Source of the DNA: a virus
Direction: 5' to 3' (one strand)
DNA length: 22,226 nucleotides
IMG/VR virus record: IMGVR_UViG_3300047168_000010
Coordinates: 1 to 22,226 of that record
Part shown: positions 5,324 through 10,405 of the stretch, one piece after another
Numbering within the stretch: position 1 is the first letter of the stretch
How the letters are laid out: each line of letters opens with the position of its first letter
The notes under the pieces: model-generated
The model's database searches: none
Told to the model about the DNA's origin: nothing
Seen by the model: only the letters and a program-made list of their open reading frames with translations
Made by a program: the position numbers and the translations under genes

Positions 5324-5386
5324 TTAGGCGTGACGGTTCGTGCCGCCGACGCGAACGATCTTTCGATTGGTGCCACCGATCTTCAT
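5324..5386 (-). CDS. 20-residue basic peptide with duplicated GGTNR motif
   Basis: ATG at 5386 and TAA at 5324-5326 enclose 20 codons. An AAAGGA ribosome-binding site lies 6 nt before the ATG, better than that of many larger genes here. The peptide is strongly basic and has an internal duplication: KIGGTNRKI is followed by VRVGGTNRHA. I recognise no family. It sits between the endolysin stop and the terminator, with no other gene in that gap. It could be a leader peptide for an attenuator before the DUF6065 gene, a small effector, or a remnant. Evidence is the start signals and the internal repeat only. Confidence 0.45.
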   Translation of the reverse strand: MKIGGTNRKIVRVGGTNRHA

Positions 5387-5433
5387 GTAATTTCCTTTCA
5401 TGTTTGCGCCTGCGGTTTCCCGCTGACGAACGG

Positions 5434-5462
5434 AACATCGCACAAGACTTGCTCCCGGTCAA
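5434..5462 (-). promoter_or_regulatory. candidate promoter for mini-gene and cargo module
   Basis: On the minus strand TTGACC (5462-5457) and GATGTT (5439-5434) are 17 bp apart. The -35 is good and the -10 weak. Initiation near 5427 would give a transcript containing the 20-codon gene, the terminator and the DUF6065 gene. Weak support, based on spacing only. Confidence 0.25.
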
Positions 5463-5486
5463 CAAGAAAATGCAGCCAGAAGCAAT

Positions 5487-6065
5487 TTAGTGTCCGGCCT
5501 GCATCGCAAGTGCGTCCGTATGCACTTCGTTGACGCGGGCAGTCCATCCCTTGCCGAACGTTGCGAAAGTTTCCAGGCTTCGCAGGAACGCGAGCCGCGC
5601 CGACGCTAGCGCGTCAATCACGTCAACGGCGTTGCGGGCTGCGGCGACGGTCGCCGGCCCAATCGCGCCGTCCATCGGCACGCCAACGATGCCTTGTAGC
5701 GCCTTTGCTGCCCTGCTTGTCCCGCTATTCACGCCAAAGTCAAACACCATCAGGTCAACGCCGCTCGGCAGCAAGGCGCAATGCGTCAGGTTCCAATAGT
5801 TCGCTCTATAGATCGCATTGGCCGTCGCGAGCGGCATGGATCGCACGTCATCGACGGATACCGCGTGGCCTAGAAACGCCTCTAGAACGCGCTTGGTGAT
5901 CCCGTAATTCGTCGCGCCGCCGGGGTCCGCCGGGTTGTCCACAAAGCCGCCTTCGAAGCCCAACGTAACGGCAACGCATCGGCCGAAGTTGTCGGGCTTG
6001 GCGGGCGCGGGCACGGCGGCAGGTTGCGGCGCAGGGTTGCCGCTCAGCCAGTTCATGAAGTCCAT
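5487..6065 (-). CDS. endolysin, GH108-type N-acetylmuramidase
   Basis: 192 residues. After a short Pro/Ala-rich N-terminus the catalytic region reads LGFEGGFVDNPADPGGATNYGIT, with Glu38 in the E-G-G motif as the expected acid catalyst of GH108 muramidases. It is followed by MPLATANAIYRANYWN and a C-terminal peptidoglycan-binding-3-like region (VDLMVFDFGVNSG, KALQGIVGVPMDGAIGPAT). It cleaves the glycan backbone of peptidoglycan at the end of infection. There is no signal peptide or membrane segment, so it needs a holin. The start lies 1 nt after the upstream stop (TGAAATG), inside the lysis cassette. Confidence 0.93.
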   Translation of the reverse strand: MDFMNWLSGNPAPQPAAVPAPAKPDNFGRCVAVTLGFEGGFVDNPADPGGATNYGITKRVLEAFLGHAVSVDDVRSMPLATANAIYRANYWNLTHCALLPSGVDLMVFDFGVNSGTSRAAKALQGIVGVPMDGAIGPATVAAARNAVDVIDALASARLAFLRSLETFATFGKGWTARVNEVHTDALAMQAGH

Positions 6066-6066
6066 T

Positions 6067-6294
6067 TCAGCCTCCAGGCTCGGTAGTCTTTTTCAGAAGA
6101 AGCGATCCGCCGCCAGCCGCCATGATGGCCGACTGTGCGCCGGCAAACGCCATCGGGTCATAGGGATGCCCTAACCACACGGCGGCGTGGATCGTCAGGC
6201 CAAGGTGGCACAGAGACGAAAGCGCCATCATCATTCGGACGATATCGCCCGTGTTGTTGTCGCGTGTTGTCAGCATGGACCGCAGGAAGTTCAC
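6067..6294 (-). CDS. small membrane protein, holin candidate
   Basis: 75 residues from a GTG at 6294, chosen because it overlaps the o-spanin stop as GTGA. A polar N-terminus (FLRSMLTTRDNNTGDIVR) is followed by a membrane segment at about residues 21-41 (MMMALSSLCHLGLTIHAAVWL) and a weaker one near 50-66 (MAFAGAQSAIMAAGGGSLLL), ending in KK. Size, topology and position between spanins and endolysin fit a holin that releases the endolysin. No family motif identifies it, so the holin call is contextual. A longer reading from 6369 is a shadow of the o-spanin gene. Confidence 0.6.
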   Translation of the reverse strand: MNFLRSMLTTRDNNTGDIVRMMMALSSLCHLGLTIHAAVWLGHPYDPMAFAGAQSAIMAAGGGSLLLKKTTEPGG

Positions 6295-6548
6295 GGGCGC
6301 ACCACGCCGCGCACTGCGGCAAGGTTGTCGCGGCACGCCTCGCCAGCTTCCGCTAGGCCGGCAATCCACTGGGCAACCGGCTTATCGGTAGAGTCGCTGG
6401 CAGGCGGCTCGGGCTGCGGCGGGCACGTCAACAGAATGTCAGGGATGGTGAGGCGCGGCGCTAGCACCGTTTGGACTTGCGGAGCGCAGGCCGTCCATAA
6501 CGGCGCGGATAGAAGCAGGAACGGGGCAATTCGAAGCAGGCGCGGCAT
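6291..6548 (-). CDS. Rz1-like o-spanin lipoprotein
   Basis: 85 residues. The N-terminus is a lipoprotein signal (MPRLLRIAPFLLLSAPLWTAC) with Cys21 as the lipidation site; the lipobox WTAC is atypical but acceptable. The mature part is Pro-rich (APRLTIPDILLTCPPQPEPP) and ends with CRDNLAAVRGV, both usual for Rz1-like proteins. It should be anchored in the outer membrane and pair with the i-spanin to fuse the membranes in the last step of lysis. The first 110 bp overlap the i-spanin gene in a different frame, the classical staggered Rz/Rz1 arrangement. Confidence 0.85.
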   Translation of the reverse strand: MPRLLRIAPFLLLSAPLWTACAPQVQTVLAPRLTIPDILLTCPPQPEPPASDSTDKPVAQWIAGLAEAGEACRDNLAAVRGVVRP

Positions 6549-6813
6549 TTATATCTCCCATGATGGCGGCGAACTTCGCAGCCCGCCGAGCCTGCGCGGC
6601 GTTCACGGCGGCGAAGCCAGCGACGATACGGTTGTGATCCGACTGCATTTGCTCGGCGTCTGCGCGCTGTTCCGATACGGTGTGCTGCGCTACGACCATT
6701 GCGTTGTAGGTGTGGACCATGAAAAGCAAACCGCCCGCCGAAACCAAGAACGCAAAAGCGATCCCGGTAATTTTGCCGAGCGGGCCGGTTAGGAAGCCGA
6801 TGGCTCCTAGCAT
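6439..6813 (-). CDS. Rz-like i-spanin
   Basis: 124 residues. There is one N-terminal membrane segment at about 15-38 (ITGIAFAFLVSAGGLLFMVHTY), then a long periplasmic alpha-helical region (HTVSEQRADAEQMQSDHNRI to AQARRAAKFAAI) likely to form a coiled coil. It ends with a region holding CPVPASIRAVMDGLR, frequent in i-spanins. It spans the periplasm from the inner membrane to meet the o-spanin encoded in the overlapping frame. The C-terminus after ~100 is Ser/Ala/Pro-rich and overlaps that gene. Confidence 0.85.
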   Translation of the reverse strand: MLGAIGFLTGPLGKITGIAFAFLVSAGGLLFMVHTYNAMVVAQHTVSEQRADAEQMQSDHNRIVAGFAAVNAAQARRAAKFAAIMGDINAAPASNCPVPASIRAVMDGLRSASPNGASAAPHHP

Positions 6814-6817
6814 TGCG

Positions 6818-6964
6818 TCACTCCATGTTGCGGGATAGAATGCGGATTGCGGCGGATAGGATGGCCGCGATTAGGAAGTGCGCTAGTAGCTTAAAGGGAA
6901 CGGGTTTTGCGCCGGGCGCGACAACAGGACCGCCCGCACTATCTCGATGCCATCCGACAAGCAT
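6818..6964 (-). CDS. possible 48-residue single-pass membrane protein
   Basis: 48 codons from ATG 6964, ending 4 bp before the i-spanin start. The C-terminal half is a convincing membrane helix (FKLLAHFLIAAILSAAIRIL) ending in SRNME. The first 82 bp overlap the deoxyribosyltransferase 3' end in another frame, so the N-terminal half may be a shadow, and no good ribosome-binding site precedes the ATG. Its place at the head of the lysis cassette would suit a holin or antiholin. Otherwise the 69-bp gap between the flanking genes would be empty. Confidence 0.3.
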   Translation of the reverse strand: MLVGWHRDSAGGPVVAPGAKPVPFKLLAHFLIAAILSAAIRILSRNME

Positions 6965-7368
6965 TCGGCGCGAAATCCGGCAGTTTCTCGTATCATCGGA
7001 TGATCGTGGGTATTCTTCGTAGGCTCCATCACGAGAACAAGGCGCTTTCGGTATGCGTATGCCCATGCCATTTCCATGATTGTGCCGGCGCTCTTTTCTT
7101 TAGCGCCTAGCAGATTGACGAAGATAAGATCGCTTGTGATGCAATCGCCGTGATCGCGCTCCATGATGGCACGGTCTGTTGCCAGAGGATGCGAGTAAGC
7201 CGCCTGCCCGATCACTTCTTTCTTGCGAAAGAATTTCTTGGCGCGGAGCGGCGAAAAGCATTCGATACCGTCCGGCTCTAGCGCAACCCGCACCGCATCG
7301 CGCCAATCCTGCGCGACGCCGTATGTAAGGCCAGCAATCGCGCCGGCAAGATAGACCTTATAGCGCAT
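6883..7368 (-). CDS. nucleoside 2-deoxyribosyltransferase-like protein (copy 2)
   Basis: 161 residues from ATG 7368. The Rossmann-like start YKVYLAGAIAGLTYG, then SDLIFVNLLGA with an acidic residue (Asp80), and SAGTIMEMAWAYA with Glu99 match the nucleoside 2-deoxyribosyltransferase fold; the Gly-Thr...Glu segment normally carries the nucleophile. Such enzymes transfer deoxyribose between bases or hydrolyse deoxynucleotides. The substrate cannot be read from sequence. The start follows the stop of a second protein of the same fold by 2 nt (TGAACATG). A longer reading from 7446 is a shadow. Confidence 0.8.
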   Translation of the reverse strand: MRYKVYLAGAIAGLTYGVAQDWRDAVRVALEPDGIECFSPLRAKKFFRKKEVIGQAAYSHPLATDRAIMERDHGDCITSDLIFVNLLGAKEKSAGTIMEMAWAYAYRKRLVLVMEPTKNTHDHPMIRETAGFRAECLSDGIEIVRAVLLSRPAQNPFPLSY

Positions 7369-7370
7369 GT

Positions 7371-7787
7371 TCAATCTTCCAATGCCGCGAGGATCAAATC
7401 GAGGTTGGGCGTAACAAGATGCGCGAATAAATACATCACATCCCAACGCTCGTATTCCTGATCCAGCAGTATGAAACCGAGTTTGCCCTTGCCGACGCAG
7501 TAACCTAGCTCCAAGTGCCCCGAGCGCCCGGCAGGGAGCGCCAGAACAACCGCGTCTGATGCGTCCAAGTGTCGCTTGTCGAAAGCGAACACATGCTCCG
7601 CAGCGTCGCCTAGAAGCGCGTCGCTATAGTCGCGCCCGCGCGCTAGTTCGTAGTCGCGCCAGCAATCATCGGCGTGCGGGCCGGCGGCGTGCCAGTCGTC
7701 AAACACGTCATGCCCGGCCTTGCGGATGGACGCCGCGATGGTGGGGATAGCAGGATTGCGAAGGGAGCCGATGACGTAAACCTTCAC
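7371..7787 (-). CDS. nucleoside 2-deoxyribosyltransferase-like protein (copy 1)
   Basis: 138 residues from a GTG at 7787 that overlaps the upstream stop (GTGA). It starts KVYVIGSLRNPAIPTIAASIRKAGHDVFDDW, has LDASDAVVLALPAGRSGHLELGYCVGKGK with Asp75, Asp78 and Glu93, and ends LDLILAALED. The SGHLELGY segment matches the nucleophile motif of the deoxyribosyltransferase superfamily. It is clearly diverged from the neighbouring copy, so this is an old pair and not a fresh duplication. A role in deoxynucleotide metabolism is likely; NAD-related or defence-related activities known for distant superfamily members cannot be excluded. Confidence 0.8.
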   Translation of the reverse strand: MKVYVIGSLRNPAIPTIAASIRKAGHDVFDDWHAAGPHADDCWRDYELARGRDYSDALLGDAAEHVFAFDKRHLDASDAVVLALPAGRSGHLELGYCVGKGKLGFILLDQEYERWDVMYLFAHLVTPNLDLILAALED

Positions 7788-8248
7788 GGGTAACTCACTC
7801 CATCAGCGCGCAACCTCTCGATAGCGATTTGCAAATCTGCTAACGCGCGCCAAGCAACCTTCGTTGCGTGGAGCACCGTATCGCTATCCACCTTGTAGCG
7901 TTCCGCGAAGTGACGCATCAGGCAGTCCGCGTGATCGTCTGACTTACCGCGCGACCAATGCAGCGGCTGGCCTGGGTTGTGCTTGTCGTTGCCGATTTGC
8001 GACAAGCGCGCCACGTCCGCCAGCGCATCAGGGAAGTAGTCGATTACGCCCGTTGCCATAGGAACCGTTTTGCGCGCCGCGCTGTCCGTTGTCAGTCCGG
8101 AAACTGCCCGCGCTTTCTCCGGCTGGCGGAAATTCTCATTCAGGTCCAGGCTCGTGCCGGTGTAGTAGCAAATCCCTTCCGATTGGCACAATTGGTGGTT
8201 GTCGCATCCGTCCTGTATAGAAGGGCAACGACGCCTATATTTGACCAT
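7784..8248 (-). CDS. DUF5664 (dATP/dGTP diphosphohydrolase N-terminal)-like protein with Cys-rich N-terminus
   Basis: 154 residues from ATG 8248, chosen because it overlaps the upstream stop (TGATG). The central block, MATGVIDYFPDALADVARLSQIGNDKHNPGQPLHWSRGK cut by context into DYFPDAL, GNDKHNPGQPLHW and SDDHADCLMRH, matches the DUF5664 family, also called dATP/dGTP diphosphohydrolase N-terminal domain. Its conserved Asp, Glu/Asp and His residues suggest metal-dependent nucleotide hydrolysis. The first 27 residues hold four cysteines (8, 15, 21, 27), possibly a zinc site, which I do not recall as standard for the family. It is next to two deoxyribosyltransferase-like genes, so a joint effect on the dNTP pool is a reasonable inference. 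Confidence 0.8.
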   Translation of the reverse strand: MVKYRRRCPSIQDGCDNHQLCQSEGICYYTGTSLDLNENFRQPEKARAVSGLTTDSAARKTVPMATGVIDYFPDALADVARLSQIGNDKHNPGQPLHWSRGKSDDHADCLMRHFAERYKVDSDTVLHATKVAWRALADLQIAIERLRADGVSYP

Positions 8249-8679
8249 CAGGTAATAACCTTCTTCCAATAGTTAGCTCCTTCGCGCGCCCAAGGCTCGG
8301 GCGGCTCATAGAGCCGGAAGCCACACGCGATCAGACTGTTGCCGGAATGCGGATTGTCGAATGTATCGGCAACAACTGAGTGCCAGCCTTGCGCTTTCGC
8401 GTGCGCCTCTCGCACCCGTATAAGTCTGCGCTGCAAGCCTTGGCCGCGATGCTTGACCATCACGCCAGCCCGGCAAAGGTAGCCTGCGGGTTCACGTTGA
8501 TTACGCGCTTTCTTGATGCACGCGAAGGCTACCGGCTCGCCGCTGATTGCCCGCACTATCCACCATTGGCCTTCCGAGCAGGGCGCGATTATATCGTCCG
8601 GCAGGGCAATGATCTGCATTCCCGCCAGTTCTACGGCGTGCTTAGGGCCGTCAACTTTATCAATGCGGTATAGCGCCAT
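8248..8679 (-). CDS. GNAT-family N-acetyltransferase
   Basis: 143 residues from ATG 8679, 1 nt after the upstream stop (TGATATG); an in-frame GTG at 8691 is less likely. The acetyl-CoA binding motif is visible as AGVMVKHRGQGLQRRLI (V...H-R-G-Q-G-L), followed by a helix with REAHAKAQGW and a C-terminal NPHSGNSLIACGFRLYEPP typical of GNAT domains. The substrate is unknown; GNAT proteins modify small molecules, proteins or nucleobases. Its stop overlaps the DUF5664 start. Confidence 0.88.
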   Translation of the reverse strand: MALYRIDKVDGPKHAVELAGMQIIALPDDIIAPCSEGQWWIVRAISGEPVAFACIKKARNQREPAGYLCRAGVMVKHRGQGLQRRLIRVREAHAKAQGWHSVVADTFDNPHSGNSLIACGFRLYEPPEPWAREGANYWKKVIT

Positions 8680-8680
8680 A

Positions 8681-9895
8681 TCACGGCGCACCCGCTATGT
8701 TGACGCGATGGCGGAACTTCTCGCCTTTCTCGCGGTGGAACGTAATCGCGTGCATGGCGCGCGTTGCCACATGCCCCGAGCCTGCATTAAACGCATCTGG
8801 TGCAGCCGGAGACGGGAAGCTTTCGACCATGACGCCAGGAACTTCCTGCCCCGTTTTGTGGTGGATATGGCCGAAGAAAAAATGCCGGTAGAGCGTTTGT
8901 CCCCAATCGGCCGCGCGCGTCGCGGCCATCATCGCGCCCATGCGTGCCGGCGGCATAGTGTGCCCGTGCGTAGCACCGAGAAACACCTTTCCGAAACGCA
9001 AGAACCAAACCATTGCCGGCGAGATATTGACGTTGACGCGCGGATTGTTGCGGTAGAAAAGATGCAACGCGATGGCGATTGCCACCGCGCTGTCCGGATC
9101 GTGGTTGCCTGGCAGGAAGTTGATATCAACTACTTGATGCTTTGCGAGCACGATATCAACCATGTCTAGCGCCAGTTCGCAGCCGGCGAGAAAAACCTTG
9201 GACCATCGGCCATCAACGTCCAGGCGGTGCCCCGATTTTGGCGTCACTGCCTTTTCGTCGTTGGCATGGAAGTAGTCGCCAAGGCCGAGCAGCACGGCGC
9301 GGTGACTGGCGGGAGACGAAGCAACCAGCTCATGAATTGAATGCACCGCAGTCTGCTTAGTAATCTTGATATCGTAGCTTGCGCCGGTTTCCTTGCCCCA
9401 AGCATACATGCCGAAATGCAGGTCCGCGATCGGATAGACGGTCAACTGATCTTCGTCGCTATCGGCGGGGGGCGGCACGTAAGCCGACTTGCCGGCGTGC
9501 GACGCGAAAGCCTCTTGCAAGGCATCCACCAGCGCGCTGGCCGTGTCCTCCCGCGTCTTGATCCATTGCGCCAGCACGCGCCCGTCAGGTCCGACAAGGG
9601 CGCTAAGCCCCTTTACGGTGTGCCCGTCCGGTATCTCAAACACGTCTCCGTCATCCGGCTTCGACTGCACGTAACGCTTGGTCACGTTGCCGGCGGCGTC
9701 CAGGGCTACGCTATCGCGCGTCACGATATATCCGGGCGCAGGGTGCGCGCCCTCATGTAGTTTCGTCATGGATCGGCGTCGCGCGGCCTGGACGCGGGTC
9801 TGGAATGTTGATGATGGGATACCGAGCGCGGCGGATGCCTTGCGGTAACTGCCATGCTCCGCGAGCGCGGCAAGCGCGCTTTCGTCATCCGTCAT
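8681..9895 (-). CDS. metallophosphoesterase with N-terminal helix-turn-helix
   Basis: 404 residues. Residues 1-40 form a Fis-like HTH (ALAEHGSYRKASAALGIPSSTFQTRV). Residues ~150-380 are a calcineurin-type phosphoesterase with all dinuclear metal motifs: Asp158-x-His160 (IADLHFG), GD at 206-207 (GLGDYFH), GNHD at 263-266, His310-Gly-His312, and GHIHH at 342-346. Similar HTH-phosphoesterase proteins occur in many proteobacterial phages; their substrate is not known to me, with DNA or nucleotides as candidates. The gene heads the coupled accessory cassette, and the start is 10 bp after the upstream coiled-coil protein. Confidence 0.9.
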   Translation of the reverse strand: MTDDESALAALAEHGSYRKASAALGIPSSTFQTRVQAARRRSMTKLHEGAHPAPGYIVTRDSVALDAAGNVTKRYVQSKPDDGDVFEIPDGHTVKGLSALVGPDGRVLAQWIKTREDTASALVDALQEAFASHAGKSAYVPPPADSDEDQLTVYPIADLHFGMYAWGKETGASYDIKITKQTAVHSIHELVASSPASHRAVLLGLGDYFHANDEKAVTPKSGHRLDVDGRWSKVFLAGCELALDMVDIVLAKHQVVDINFLPGNHDPDSAVAIAIALHLFYRNNPRVNVNISPAMVWFLRFGKVFLGATHGHTMPPARMGAMMAATRAADWGQTLYRHFFFGHIHHKTGQEVPGVMVESFPSPAAPDAFNAGSGHVATRAMHAITFHREKGEKFRHRVNIAGAP

Positions 9896-9905
9896 TGTGC
9901 CGGCC

Positions 9906-10232
9906 TCATTGTTTCATGTGGAGTGCGGTGCCTAGCGCGCCTATAGCCGTCGCAATAGCGACGATGGCGGACAGCACTAGGCCGACGACGAAGCGGCCCG
10001 CAGACTTTGAGCCGGCGTTTTCAGCGATGCTTGTGGCGATGCTGCTAAGTTGTCTATCGACTTCGTTAAAACGCGCCTCAAAGACAGCCTCTTGCCGGTC
10101 GATACGGCGGCTTATATGATCTTCCATTCGGTTTTGCCGATCTTCTAAGCCGTCCATTCTGCCGGCCAGCCGTCCAACACTCCAATTAATGTTGAGGCGC
10201 TCGTTTGCGCCTTCGCCATCTTCCAATGTCAA
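9906..10232 (-). CDS. coiled-coil protein with C-terminal membrane anchor
   Basis: 108 residues. The first ~75 are strongly alpha-helical and charged (RLAGRMDGLEDRQNRMEDHI, then RRIDRQEAVFEARFNEVDRQLSSIATSI), a probable coiled coil. A C-terminal segment at about 82-102 (RFVVGLVLSAIVAIATAIGALG) spans the membrane. The layout recalls XhlA-type haemolysin or small phage membrane proteins near lysis genes; the function is not established. The start is a TTG at 10232, or TTG at 10226, which has AGGGG at better spacing. It follows a 173-bp gap after the receptor-binding protein. Confidence 0.7.
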   Translation of the reverse strand: MTLEDGEGANERLNINWSVGRLAGRMDGLEDRQNRMEDHISRRIDRQEAVFEARFNEVDRQLSSIATSIAENAGSKSAGRFVVGLVLSAIVAIATAIGALGTALHMKQ

Positions 10233-10405
10233 CCCCTGCCTTGAAGTTTTCGGTTAGTCCCGCCCGTGCTTCTGCCCCATATAAACAGCCATGCTTTGCA
10301 GATGGATCATTGCACTTGTAACGGTCGCTTCGCCGGGCCATTAACCGTTAAGCCCCATAGAAAAGTAACCATCGTAACCAATAGAATTTCCTGATTTACA
10401 GCGCC

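Noticed and set aside
6883-7787. Deoxyribosyltransferase-like pair as a defence or toxin system
   Set aside because: Both proteins lie inside a late phage operon and keep the transferase Glu motif; nothing visible points to immunity or toxicity.
10254-10310. 18-codon minus-strand frame in the gap between receptor-binding protein and coiled-coil protein
   Set aside because: No ribosome-binding site before its ATG and no internal feature of interest. The 173-bp gap otherwise shows only GGTTAC/GTTAA-type short repeats and no firm promoter.
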